Positions 25,203-34,482 of a DNA stretch of 40,721 nt are shown here, piece by piece. The stretch is from NCBI RefSeq assembly GCF_009765975.1, contig NZ_LMUJ01000013.1:1-40721 (forward strand), in the 5' to 3' direction. Made by a program: the position numbers and the translations under genes. The stretch comes from Acidisphaera sp. S103 (GTDB lineage: Bacteria; Pseudomonadota; Alphaproteobacteria; Acetobacterales; Acetobacteraceae). The notes beneath the pieces are model-generated. The model worked only from the letters and a program-made list of their open reading frames with translations. It did not search any database and had not been told where the DNA came from. The first letter of the stretch is position 1. The number at the start of each line of letters is the position of its first letter.

Positions 25203-26726
25203 CATGGCCCGGACTTCGCCCTAGGCCATGCTGGGATGTAATTTCGTTGCCGGATTGAGCGAAAAACGGCTTGCCCGACGCGGCGGGGGTACGATTCGCT
25301 GGCTTGCGGCAACCGGGAAGGCAGTAACCGCGATGGGTGACAATCTTGGGACATTCGGGGATCTGCGGCTCGACAAAAGGGGGGCCTCATTCTCGAACAG
25401 ATGCGGTCGTCGAAAACCGTGTGCCTGCACCGGCTGGGCAAGACCCGGGGCGATGAGCTGGGAGCCGGTAGCTTCTTCAACAACAAAAAGGTGACGGCCG
25501 GGAGGATCGTGGAGAGCTGGAGCCAGCAGACCCGCGCCGCGGTAACGGGCCGCCACGTGCTGGCGATCCAGGACACGACGGAGGTTCACTTCGCCACCAA
25601 GCCGAAGCGGCGGCGTGGTCTGGGCCGATGCGGGCACGGCAACGCCTATGGCGTGCTGGCGCATGTGATGATGGCGGTGGATGCCGACAGCGAGGCCTGC
25701 CTCGGGCTGGTTGGCGGCCAGGTGTGGAACCGCAAGAGCACGGTGACGTCGCCGTTGCGCAAACGGGCGCTGGCGGATCGGGAATCGCGGCGTTGGACGG
25801 AAACAGCTGTTCAGGCGAAAGAGGTCCTGTCTGCCGCGGCGATGGTGACGGTGATCTCCGATCGCGAGGGCGACATCTATCCCACCTGGGGCCGGGTGCC
25901 GGGGGAGAACGTCCACGTCCTGAACCGGGTGATGAGTGATCGGCGCCTGGCCGGCGAGACGGATGCGACCCTGTATACGGTGGCTGACAGCTTTCCGGTT
26001 GCGAGCGGAGCCTTGATCGCATTGCGCGCCCGCTCGCCGGCACATGCGGCGCGTCAGGCGCGGCTGGAACTCCGCTTCGGCGCCGTGGAGATCGCCCGTC
26101 CGGTGAATGAAAAGGACCGCGATCTGCCGGCGCGTGCGAAACTATGGCTGGTGGATGTGCGCGAGGTCGATGCGCCCGAGGGCGTCGAACCGCTGCACTG
26201 GCGGCTGCTGACCACGCACGACGTAAGCGATATCGCCACGGCCTGGCGGATCGTGGATTGGTACCGGATGCGCTGGTGGATCGAGCAGTTGTTCCGGGTC
26301 TCGAAATCGCAGGGACTGGGGCTGGAGGAGAGCCAGCTGGGGACGGCGGATGGGCTGGTCAAGTTATCGGCAGCGGCGATGAAGGCCGCCTGCATCGACA
26401 TGCAGTTGGTACAGGAACGCGACGGCGTGCACGGATTGGCTGCCTCGGTGGTGTTTACCGAGATGGATATTGTCACGATCACGGCGCTCAATCCGACCCT
26501 CGAAGGCAAAACGGTCAGACAACAGAACCCCCATCCGCCGCGCAGCCTCGCCTGGGCAGCCTGGGTGATCGCGCGGCTTGGCAGCTGGCATTGTTATGGC
26601 AAGCCGCCTGGCCCGATCACCTTCCACCGCGGAATAGAAAAATTCCACGCCATCCATGAAGGATTCTCGCTCTATGCAAATCTGCAACGAGAAGTGAGAA
26701 TCCCTTAGGGCGAAGTCCGGGCCATG
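25203..26726. mobile_element. IS4-family insertion sequence
   Basis: A transposase gene bounded by perfect 21-base inverted repeats, left 25203-25223 (CATGGCCCGGACTTCGCCCT plus A) and right 26706-26726. Outside them both flanks also share an imperfect GCTGATTCGTCA..GGC..CGGCGA stretch in inverted orientation. The repeats carry the CATGGCCCGG core found in several dispersed repeats of this window. No clear target-site duplication was seen. Confidence 0.8.
25333..26708 (+). CDS. IS4-family transposase, read across a frameshift
   Basis: DDE transposase. The first aspartate lies in VLAIQDTTEVHF, the second in TVISDREGDIYP, and the C-terminal Y-x2-R-x3-E-x6-K signature of the IS4 family is exact in YRMRWWIEQLFRVSK. 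The main frame is open from 25401 to 26708. The conserved N-terminus (MGDNLGTFGDLRLDKRG, from an ATG at 25333 with GGAAGG upstream) is in a different frame, joined at AAAAGGGGGG (25375-25384); a -1 slip there gives LDKRGGLILEQM. The shift could be programmed, as in some IS families, or a disabling mutation. Confidence 0.82.
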
Positions 26727-26820
26727 ACGAAAAGACTGTCGCCGGGCCATGACGAATCAGCGGGGCCGTGACGAAAAGACCGTTGCCCGACCGTGACGAA
26801 TCAGCCGGGCTATGGCGAAG
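26717..26820 (+). repeat. 44-base tandem repeat next to the IS end
   Basis: Two units, 26717-26760 and 26761-26804, plus a partial third to 26820. Each has the form CCGGGCCATGACGAAAAGAC...GACGAATCAG with several substitutions between units. The first unit overlaps the right inverted repeat of the IS. Nothing else is seen before the smc stop at 26898. Confidence 0.7.
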
Positions 26821-26897
26821 CAACTGACGCTGAGCCGTGACGAACTGCGGTCCGTTCGCCATCGGCAGGCCAAGAGTCGGCCTCAACGGTTGTGGTG

Positions 26898-29800
26898 TTA
26901 CTCCGCGGCCATCCGCGGCGAGTCGATCAGGTCGTTCGCCGCCGTCAGGTCGACCGATAGCAGCCGTGACACGCCACGTTCCTGCATCGTCACCCCGTAC
27001 AGCCGGTCCATCCGCGCCATGGTCAGCGGATGGTGGGTCACCACCAGGAAGCGGGTCCCGGTGTCGCGCACCATATCTTCCAGCAGGGTGCAGAACCGTT
27101 CCACGTTGGCGTCGTCCAGCGGGGCGTCGACCTCGTCCAGCACGCAGACCGGGGCGGGATTGCAGCGGAACACCGCGAAGATCAGCGACAGTGCGGTCAG
27201 CGCCTGCTCGCCGCCCGACAGCAGGGACAATGTCGCCAGTTTTTTTCCGGGCGGCTGGGCGTAGATCTCCAGCCCCGCCTCCAGCGGGTCGTCCGACCCG
27301 ACCAGCGCCAAGTGCGCCCGGCCGCCGCCGAACATCCGGGAGAACAGTTGCTGGAAATTCTTGTCGACTTCCTGGAAGACCTCGGTCAGCCGCTCGCGTC
27401 CCTCGCGGTTCAGGTGGCCGATCGACCCCCGTAGTTTGGCGATCGCTGTCGTCAGTTCTTCCCGTTCGGTTTCGATCGTGCCGATCTGCTTTTCGACGTC
27501 CTCGGCTTCCTGTTCGGCGCGCAGGTTGACTGGGCCCATCTCCTCGCGCTCTTTCAACTGCCGTTCCAATCGCCGGCGGGCCTTGTCTTCGGCATCCTGG
27601 CTGAGGTCGGACGGTGGGTCGGGCAGGGCCGGGTTGGCGCCCAGCCGTTCCAGGATGCGTTCGGCGACGGTGCCCCAGGCGTGGTTGGCCTGCTGCACGC
27701 CGCCTTCCGCTCGGACCGAATCCTCCCGCCGGCCAGCCAACGCGGCTTCGGTCGCCCGGGCCGCGCGATCCATCTCCGACGCGTGGTTCAACGCGACCGA
27801 CAGAGCCTCCGCCGCGCGGCGATGCGCCGCTTCGGCCGCCGACAGGGCGTCCAACGCCTCGGCCCGCCGAACCGCGATTGCCGCCGGCCTGGCTTCCAGG
27901 GCTTTCAGCGTGTCTTCCGCCTCGGTCTGGCGCGCGGCCAGGTCGGTGACACGGTCGGCGGCGTCTTTGGACCGTTCCGTCCAGCCGGCGCGTTCGGCGA
28001 CGATCACGCGCCGGCGGTTGGTCCGGGTGGTGTGGTCGCGCGCCAGCGAATCGCGGTCCCCGCGCGCCGCGTTCTCTCGCGACCGGGCCGCCGACAGCGC
28101 CGCACGCGCCTGATCGACGGCGGCGCGGAGGGCACCGATATCCGGCAGGGCGGTCGCCGACTCGCGCACCTGCGCCAGGGCTGCCAGTGCCTCATCCCGT
28201 TCGACCGTGATCCGGGCCAGTTGGTCGTCCGCCGCGGCCAGCCGGGACGTCGCCGTGGCGGCCTGGTTGCGCAGGCTGGTCAGGCTGCTGCGCGCCCGTT
28301 CCAGCTTTTGCTCCCAGTCCCGCCGGCTGTTGCGCGACGTCTGTTCCGCCGTTACCGCCGCTTGGGATGCGGTTTCGGCCGCGGACCGAGCCGCACGGGC
28401 CGAGGCCGCGTCCTGTTCCGCTGAAGCCAGCCGGTTGCGCAGGCCCACCAGCCGGTTGCGCTGCTGCAAGCGCACCGTCGCCTGGGTCGGTGTGCCCGCC
28501 CGAATGGAATACCCATCCCACCGCCAAATCGCCCCCGCTCGGGAGACCAGCGACTGCCCCGGCAGCAATTTGGACTGGTTGTCAAAACCTTCCTGGTCGG
28601 TTTCGACGAGACCAATCTGCGATAATGCCCGGGCCAACGCCGGTGGCCCCTGAACCGACTCGGCCAATGGAGCAGCCCCCGTCGGCAGCCCTGGTGCAGG
28701 ATCGAATGCCGGCAGCTCCCGCCAGTGCCGTGCCGCGCCCGGATTCAGCGCCGAGGTCAGTTCTTCCCCCAGCACCGCGCCCAACGCCGCTTCCAAACCG
28801 GCCGCGACAGTCAGAGAATCGATCATCGGCGGCCAACGTTCGCCGTCCTTCACCGCCAGCACTTCCGCCAGCGCTTGTGCTTCCGCCGCCAGCCTGGCGC
28901 GGGCGGAATCCGCGGCGGCTTGCTTATCCCGGGCCGAGGCCAGGGCGGCGGCTGTCGTGCCACGAACCTGTTCCGCCTGCTCGACTGCCGTACGTGCCGC
29001 CGTTACGGCCGCTTCCGCCTCGGCGGTGTCGGTCGCGGCCCGAGTCACCACTGCCGGATCGACCTGTTGCGCGGCAACCCGTTCGCGTTCCTGGCCCACG
29101 GTACGGGACTGCTCATTCAGACGATTCGCGCGGTGTTCGGCCTGCGCCAGAAGCTGTGTCGCCGCCTGGGCGCGCGCATTTGCCTCGGCCGCGGCTTCGG
29201 TCGCGCGATTGGCCTCGGCTTCCGTGGTTTTGACTGTGTCGGATGCCGCGATTGATGCGGCTTCCGCCGCCGCGGCGCGTTCGTCATGGCCTGAATCGGC
29301 CTCGGCCAGAGCAGTTTCCTCCGCCGCCAGCCGCTGGTCCGCCGCCGCCGCGTCGCGCTGCAACTGTTCGGCGTGGGTCAGGTCGCGCCGCAACTGCTCG
29401 ATCCGCCGCTGCGCTTCCCCCAGGGCGACCCTGGCCTGCTGTTCCTCGCCGGCGATCTGCTCCTGCGACACGCGATGGCGTTCCAACACCGTGCGGGCGT
29501 CGGCTTCGGTTTCCCGCAGCGGGGGCAGGGCGGCGGTCGCTTCGGCGGCTTGTGCGGTCGCGTGAGTCGCCGCATCCGTCGCTGCCGCCACGGCCGCTTC
29601 CGCCGCGTGCAGCGCCGCCGCCGCCTGATCGCGGATCAGCACCACGCGGGCGCGCTGCAATGACAGCAGTTCAGCCTCCGCCGCCCGGATTCCGCCCGAG
29701 ATGTTGCGATAGCGGCTGGCCTGCCGAGCCTGGCGCTTCAAATTGCCGAGTTGGCTTTCCAACTGCGCCCGCAAATCCTCGGCACGCGCCAGGTTGGCCT

Positions 29801-30368
29801 CGGCGGCACGCAATTTCAGCTCCGCCTCATGCCGCCTGGCATGCAACCCGGTGATATTGGCGGCTTCTTCCAGCAACTGACGGCGGTCTTCCGGCTTGGC
29901 ACCCACCAGCGCGCCGACGCGCCCCTGGCTGACCATCGCCGAGGCGCGCGACCCCGACGCCAAATCAGCGAACAGCGTCTGCACGTCGCGGGCACGCGCG
30001 TCCTTGCCGTTGATCCGGTAGGCCGATCCGCTGCCGCGCTCGATTCGCCGCACGATCTCCAGTTCCGGCTGTTCGTGGAACGGCGGGGGGGCTCGGCCTT
30101 CCGCTTCGTCCAGGAAGACGGTGACTTCGGCGATGTTCCGGGATGCGCGGCCGGCGGTGCCGGCGAAGATGACATCTTCCATCTCGCCGCCACGCAGGTT
30201 GCGGGCGCTGCTTTCGCCCATGGCCCAGCGCAGTGCCTCCACGACATTGGACTTACCGCAGCCGTTGGGTCCGACGATACCGGTCAGTCCAGGCAGGATC
30301 TCCACGCTCGTCGGTTCAGCGAAACTCTTGAACCCGGAGATGCGAAGACGGCGAAAACTGACCGGCAA
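26898..30368 (-). CDS. smc: Chromosome segregation protein SMC
   Basis: A 1156-residue SMC ATPase for chromosome organisation. The N-terminal FKSFAEPTSVEILPGLTGIV and Walker A GPNGCGKSN (33-41), long Ala/Glu/Arg-rich coiled coils (about 170-500 and 640-1000), a hinge with DSLTVAAGLEAALGAVLGEEL (from about 510), signature LLSGGEQALTALSL and Walker B VCVLDEVDAPLDD are present. It starts at TTG (30368) with AGGAG seven bases before it. It is the last gene of DUF721-dsb-smc, 18 bases after the thiol protein, an order shared with other alphaproteobacteria. Confidence 0.97.
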   Translation of the reverse strand: MPVSFRRLRISGFKSFAEPTSVEILPGLTGIVGPNGCGKSNVVEALRWAMGESSARNLRGGEMEDVIFAGTAGRASRNIAEVTVFLDEAEGRAPPPFHEQPELEIVRRIERGSGSAYRINGKDARARDVQTLFADLASGSRASAMVSQGRVGALVGAKPEDRRQLLEEAANITGLHARRHEAELKLRAAEANLARAEDLRAQLESQLGNLKRQARQASRYRNISGGIRAAEAELLSLQRARVVLIRDQAAAALHAAEAAVAAATDAATHATAQAAEATAALPPLRETEADARTVLERHRVSQEQIAGEEQQARVALGEAQRRIEQLRRDLTHAEQLQRDAAAADQRLAAEETALAEADSGHDERAAAAEAASIAASDTVKTTEAEANRATEAAAEANARAQAATQLLAQAEHRANRLNEQSRTVGQERERVAAQQVDPAVVTRAATDTAEAEAAVTAARTAVEQAEQVRGTTAAALASARDKQAAADSARARLAAEAQALAEVLAVKDGERWPPMIDSLTVAAGLEAALGAVLGEELTSALNPGAARHWRELPAFDPAPGLPTGAAPLAESVQGPPALARALSQIGLVETDQEGFDNQSKLLPGQSLVSRAGAIWRWDGYSIRAGTPTQATVRLQQRNRLVGLRNRLASAEQDAASARAARSAAETASQAAVTAEQTSRNSRRDWEQKLERARSSLTSLRNQAATATSRLAAADDQLARITVERDEALAALAQVRESATALPDIGALRAAVDQARAALSAARSRENAARGDRDSLARDHTTRTNRRRVIVAERAGWTERSKDAADRVTDLAARQTEAEDTLKALEARPAAIAVRRAEALDALSAAEAAHRRAAEALSVALNHASEMDRAARATEAALAGRREDSVRAEGGVQQANHAWGTVAERILERLGANPALPDPPSDLSQDAEDKARRRLERQLKEREEMGPVNLRAEQEAEDVEKQIGTIETEREELTTAIAKLRGSIGHLNREGRERLTEVFQEVDKNFQQLFSRMFGGGRAHLALVGSDDPLEAGLEIYAQPPGKKLATLSLLSGGEQALTALSLIFAVFRCNPAPVCVLDEVDAPLDDANVERFCTLLEDMVRDTGTRFLVVTHHPLTMARMDRLYGVTMQERGVSRLLSVDLTAANDLIDSPRMAAE

Positions 30369-30386
30369 TGATGACTCCTGTCGGGG

Positions 30387-30998
30387 TTAAGCGGGAATCA
30401 GCTTGCGAAACGCGTCGTAGCTCATTTCACCCGCATATTTCTGGTTGTTGATCACGAAGCTCGGAGTCGAGTCGATCTTCCACTTGTCGGTGTCGGACTT
30501 CTGCTGGGCGATGATCCAGTCGCGCAGGCTGGTATCGTCGATCGCCTTGTCGAATGTCGCGCGGCTCATGCCCGCGAGGCCGGCGACCTTCCAGATCTCG
30601 TCCGCGGGGTTGACGTCGCGGCTGAAGGCCCAGCGGTCCTGGCTGGAGAACAGCGCCAGGATGAACGGTTCATACCGATCTATCGGCAGATAGCGGGCGA
30701 CCATGGCGGCGGTCAGGGCGACCTGGTCCAGCGGGTAGTCGTGGAACACCCACTTCACCGTGCCCGTGTCGATCAGGTTCTTCTTGATGTCGGGGTACGT
30801 CTCATGCGCGAAGGCGGCGCAATGGGTGCAGGTCAGGGAGAAATACTCGCCTACCGTCACCTTGGCGTCGGGCTTGCCGACGAAGCGTTCGGCCCTGGGG
30901 TCGTCATCGGCGCGCGCGGGGCTGCTGCGCAGCGCGATGGCGCCGAGGGTGATACTGGCAGGTACCACAGTTAGTAGCGAACGGCGGAAAAACGTCAT
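30387..30998 (-). CDS. DsbA-like thiol:disulfide protein
   Basis: A 203-residue exported thioredoxin-fold protein. The N-terminus MTFFRRSLLTVVPASITLGAI is a signal peptide, with cleavage probably after ...SSPARA. The active site is C57-T-H-C60 in SLTCTHCAAFAHETYP, and STPSFVINNQKY holds the cis-proline loop. The architecture (helical insert between the two halves of the fold) fits the DsbA/BdbD-like group, so it probably oxidises or isomerises periplasmic disulfides. Lies between DUF721 and smc in one operon, 20 bases after the former. Confidence 0.9.
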   Translation of the reverse strand: MTFFRRSLLTVVPASITLGAIALRSSPARADDDPRAERFVGKPDAKVTVGEYFSLTCTHCAAFAHETYPDIKKNLIDTGTVKWVFHDYPLDQVALTAAMVARYLPIDRYEPFILALFSSQDRWAFSRDVNPADEIWKVAGLAGMSRATFDKAIDDTSLRDWIIAQQKSDTDKWKIDSTPSFVINNQKYAGEMSYDAFRKLIPA

Positions 30999-31018
30999 GG
31001 AAACCTCTATATCTGGTA

Positions 31019-31525
31019 TTACAGCTTCTTCAAGAGTCGTGTCGAGTGTTTGCTTCGGCCAATCACCACCCGGCCCAGGGCGGCAAGGGCCGATTTCAGG
31101 TCGCCGTCCGCCAGGTCGGCCACCGCTGCCTCCGCTTCCAGGATGGCCTCTGGCGGTGACGGACGGATCGGCGGCGCCTTACGCGGCATGCCGGCCTGGG
31201 TGAACTTCAGCGAATGGACCGGCTGACCGCCCAGATGCGTGTTGATCCGGTTGATCACCTCGATCCCCATGTAGTGCAGGTCCATCGCCGCCGGGCCGGC
31301 ACAGGCAATGGTCAGGACGCCCCGGTCGAGCCGGCGCGGCACCGTCATCGAGGCCACCTTGGGTCCGACTATAATCTCCCAATCCGCCAGAATCTGTGCC
31401 GATGCCGGATTATGTTTTCGAAATGTCTGCCGCGTGATCTGCGGCACCAGACTGCCCAGCGGGCGCGGGCCATAGACGTGGCGATCCGGTCCGGTCATAT
31501 CCGTGCGCGTGTCGTCGTCCGCCAT
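31019..31525 (-). CDS. DUF721 (DciA-like) family protein
   Basis: A 168-residue DUF721 protein. The domain (LVPQITRQTFRKHNPASAQILADWEIIVGPKVASMTVPRRLDRGVLTIACAGPAAMDLHYMGIEVINRINTHLGG, about 30-110) has the KH-like pattern of DciA proteins, which support replicative helicase loading in bacteria without DnaC. The tail is Ala/basic-rich. The ATG at 31525 has AGAGG only two bases before it and would overlap the divergent mutY start by 23 bases; the ATG at 31498 avoids the overlap but has no ribosome site. First gene of the smc operon. Confidence 0.85.
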   Translation of the reverse strand: MADDDTRTDMTGPDRHVYGPRPLGSLVPQITRQTFRKHNPASAQILADWEIIVGPKVASMTVPRRLDRGVLTIACAGPAAMDLHYMGIEVINRINTHLGGQPVHSLKFTQAGMPRKAPPIRPSPPEAILEAEAAVADLADGDLKSALAALGRVVIGRSKHSTRLLKKL

Positions 31526-32558
31526 CGCCTCTGCCCGTGAGCTGTTACGTTGGTACGACCGCCACCGGCGACGGCTGCCGTGGCGGGCGGAGCCTGGCGA
31601 GACCCCCGACCCATACCGCGTCTGGCTGAGCGAGATCATGCTGCAGCAGACGACCGTCACCGCGGTCATACCTTATTATGAGCGGTTCGTAAGCCGCTTC
31701 CCGTCCGTGCAGGCGCTGGCGGCGGCGCCGCTGGATACGGTGCTGTCGGCCTGGGCCGGGCTTGGGTATTACGCGCGCGCTCGCAACCTGCATGCGTGTG
31801 CGCAGGTGGTGGCCGGGGCGGGCGGGTTTCCGGCCGATCTGGTGGGGTTGCAGGCGCTGCCGGGGATCGGCGCCTATACCGCCGCGGCGATCGGGGCGAT
31901 CGCGTTCGGCATCCCGGCGGTGCCGGTGGACGGCAACGTGGAACGCGTCGTGTCGCGGGTGTTCGCGATCGAGGACCCTCTGCCGGCCGCCAAACCCGCG
32001 ATGCGCGATGGCGCGGCCCGGTTGGGGGACGACCCGGTGGCCCGCGCTCGGCCGAGCGATTTTGCGCAGGCGCTGTTTGATTTGGGGGCGGGGGTTTGCA
32101 CGCCGGCTGCGCCGGGGTGTGCGGTGTGCCCGTGGATGGAGCCGTGTGCCGCTCGGCGTTTGGGTATCCAGGCTTCGCTGCCGCGGAAGTCGCCGAAGAA
32201 GGACCGGCCGGTGCGCTATGGCGTGCATTTCTGGCTGACCGACGACTCCGGGTCGGTGCTGCTGCGGACGCGGCCGTATAAGGGGCTGCTGGGGGGGATG
32301 ACCGAGTTGCCGGGGACGCAATGGCGGGACACCCCATGGACGGTGGAGGACGCCCTGCCCGACGCGCCGATGACGGTGGCGTGGCGTCCGGCCGGCCAGG
32401 TGCGCCACGGGTTCACCCATTTCGAACTGGTGCTGGACTTGCTGGCTGCGCATGTGCCGGTAGTCCAGGGGGAGGGGTTCGCGTGGCGGCTGGACGCGCT
32501 GGATGGGGTGGCACTTCCTTCGGTGATGCGGAAATGCGTGCGGATGGTTGGTGGGTGA
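31503..32558 (+). CDS. mutY: A/G-specific adenine glycosylase
   Basis: Removes adenine mispaired with 8-oxoguanine. In the 351 residues: catalytic Glu44 in SEIMLQQT, helix-hairpin-helix LPGIGAYTAAA (119-129), catalytic Asp143 in PVDGNVERVV, an iron-sulfur loop with Cys199, 206, 209 and 215 (x6, x2, x5), and a C-terminal NUDIX-like domain (GGMTELPGTQW, HGFTHFEL) that reads 8-oxoG. Starts at a GTG (31503 or 31509) inside or next to the 5' end of the divergent DUF721 gene. A broken second copy of two short parts of this gene lies at 35590-35704. Confidence 0.96.
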   Translation: MRVSSSAIASARELLRWYDRHRRRLPWRAEPGETPDPYRVWLSEIMLQQTTVTAVIPYYERFVSRFPSVQALAAAPLDTVLSAWAGLGYYARARNLHACAQVVAGAGGFPADLVGLQALPGIGAYTAAAIGAIAFGIPAVPVDGNVERVVSRVFAIEDPLPAAKPAMRDGAARLGDDPVARARPSDFAQALFDLGAGVCTPAAPGCAVCPWMEPCAARRLGIQASLPRKSPKKDRPVRYGVHFWLTDDSGSVLLRTRPYKGLLGGMTELPGTQWRDTPWTVEDALPDAPMTVAWRPAGQVRHGFTHFELVLDLLAAHVPVVQGEGFAWRLDALDGVALPSVMRKCVRMVGG

Positions 32559-32640
32559 GGGGTTGGGGCGGGGATTGTCGAGCGTGCCCGATCTGCGTTG
32601 CATAATTGTGCAAATAACGTTCCCCATTCCATGGAAACGC

Positions 32641-33864
32641 TCATTTGAGAATGTCAATCAGCCTCTCCAGAAGATGCGGAACATTATTCCCGAAGTACCA
32701 TGCACTAAATCCGACGCCTATAAGGTAAGGAAGCTTCTTCCCGACTGCCTTACCTCCTTCTTCCACCATACCATTTATGAACACGTTGGCCTGCTTCAGC
32801 GCCCAAGAACCAAGCTTCGTGGTGATTTGCGAGATGCCATGCCAAGCTGCCTCGACGACTGAATGATCGGAACCTGACGATACCGCCAGCCGCATCTCTT
32901 CGATGGCCTGAAGCGTGCTAACCTGCCCCTCACTCGTTATTGGCAGTTCGTCCTCGGGCGGCCGATTGTGGCCAATGCCACCATGCTCGGGCGAGAATTT
33001 TCTAACGTCGGCCTCTAGTGCGTCCAAAGTGGCGATCAAAGCAGGCAGGACCTCAGCATGTGTAGACGCACTTTCCGAAATCTCTGGTCTTCTCTCCCAC
33101 AGGCCCTCAAAGAGGGCCGCAACTTCTTCGATCACGTTTGAGGCAACGGCCGGACGGAACACTTTTGTCAATAGTTCTGTAGCTCGACCGCCATTGAAGA
33201 AGGTGCCTTGGCCGAATCCTGCGATACGCGGTTGGTTGGGGGCAAAAGTGCCGAGCATGCTGGTATTAAGGACGGCCGATGGCAGTGCGAGGCCGCTAAA
33301 TCCGAAGTAAGTTCCGGTTGCAGGTACGTGTGTCGCCAGAAACCAAGCCAGCATGGTTTCCTTCTGTATACTAGATGACTGACTTCGCAGGTCGGTGAGC
33401 GTGATCCCGTTTGGGAATCGTGGGGTAAAAATCAGTGTAGGATCTGAAGACTCAGTGATAGGTATCCGTTGGTTCTCTGCTGTCGAATGACGCCTTCGCG
33501 GCCGCATTAAGTCCTTCTCTTCGTGCTCGCGATATACATCGACGTCGTTGATTCGAAACCAGTGGGTTGCCGTGTTCTCAAGTTCTCCAGCGATCTTATT
33601 CAGCAATTCGTTGCTTAAGATGTGAGAAAATCTCGCAGTGATAACATCCAACGCGTCAACGGGCTCTTCATCCGAATTTGCAAATGCATCAGGCGCTTCT
33701 TCATACTCGTTCGATAGCCAATATTGGTGATTTATGAGAAGCCTGTGGTCTTCAGGTGCGACATAGCGAGCCCGGAACCACGTGAGCAGTACGCGCCTTT
33801 GCTCCTCCGCATCCAGGTCGCGAACCTCGGCGTCATCCAAACCATCGTCGTTGGCGTGCGACAT
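32641..33864 (-). CDS. Unrecognised 407-residue protein with internal repeat
   Basis: I do not recognise this protein. The acidic N-terminus leads to LLTWFRARYVAP (26-37), which is echoed by MLAWFLATHVPA (171-182); both are followed by aromatic-rich stretches and later helices, suggesting two copies of one domain. A GIGHNRPPE motif (296-304) follows; similar short motifs occur in other alphaproteobacterial proteins of unknown function. The C-terminus (about 376-395) has a hydrophobic segment and ends LLERLIDILK. GAGG lies about ten bases before the ATG. The gene is clearly AT-richer than its neighbours and abuts a broken serine recombinase, so recent acquisition is likely. Confidence 0.75.
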   Translation of the reverse strand: MSHANDDGLDDAEVRDLDAEEQRRVLLTWFRARYVAPEDHRLLINHQYWLSNEYEEAPDAFANSDEEPVDALDVITARFSHILSNELLNKIAGELENTATHWFRINDVDVYREHEEKDLMRPRRRHSTAENQRIPITESSDPTLIFTPRFPNGITLTDLRSQSSSIQKETMLAWFLATHVPATGTYFGFSGLALPSAVLNTSMLGTFAPNQPRIAGFGQGTFFNGGRATELLTKVFRPAVASNVIEEVAALFEGLWERRPEISESASTHAEVLPALIATLDALEADVRKFSPEHGGIGHNRPPEDELPITSEGQVSTLQAIEEMRLAVSSGSDHSVVEAAWHGISQITTKLGSWALKQANVFINGMVEEGGKAVGKKLPYLIGVGFSAWYFGNNVPHLLERLIDILK

Positions 33865-33889
33865 CTGCTTGCAACCTCGAAATCGTCGC

Positions 33890-34339
33890 CTAGCTGACGT
33901 TGTAGCTGCGGACGACGCTGCGTTGTGGCTTACCTTCCTCGATCCGCTTGCAGACCTCCTTCTGCTGGTGCAGCGATCCGGATCGGCTTGCGATCGAACT
34001 TCACACCCTTGGCTTTCGCATCGGACCGGCCGCGCGTAATGCGTGCCATGACCCGGTGACGTTCAAGTTTGGCAGCAATCCCGAGCATGGCAAGCACCAC
34101 TTTCGCGAAATCAGACATGGTATCGAGACCGGCTCGGCGATCGAACGTAGATCCGCTCCGGCGCGTTGCGCATCGCGGGCGATCACCAGAAGGTCGGCCG
34201 TGTCGCGTGATGGGTGATCAGTGACGGGAATGATAACCAGGTCGCTGGCGTCGAGCTTGGCCATTTGTGCGTCACCCGGCCGCGCACGACCAACCTCCAG
34301 TAACACCATAACTGGTGAACATTCGCCGCCATTCAGCAC
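33890..34339 (-). pseudogene. Broken serine recombinase (resolvase family)
   Basis: Fragments of a resolvase/invertase in order but in different frames. RPGDAQMAKLDASDLVIIPV and DLLVIARDAQRAGADLRSIAEP come first, then after a shift near 34110 MSDFAKVVLAMLGIAAKLER and GRSDAKAKGVKFDRKP, then after a second shift near 33965 HQQKEVCKRIEEGKPQRSVV and a TAG at 33890. The N-terminal catalytic serine region is missing. At least two frameshifts and the truncation make it non-functional. It lies directly upstream of the 407-residue gene and marks an old mobile-element boundary. Confidence 0.75.
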
Positions 34340-34482
34340 CCATGGCCGACGAAGTCCAGAGCCTCCCTTGACTCAGCCCGAGCATCGCCAGACGACACCC
34401 TGAACAGCCTCCATTCAGGACCGAACCACCAAGCGTCCCGTCCCACATACAAACCAACCCAACCACCCAACCAGGACCCCCA

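Noticed and set aside
26717..26820. CRISPR array
   Set aside because: The units are directly adjacent 44-base tandem repeats without unique spacers, and no cas genes are present.
27681..29854. Several long plus-strand frames opposite smc
   Set aside because: Composition is that of antisense shadows of an Ala/Arg/Glu-rich coiled-coil gene; no recognisable domains.
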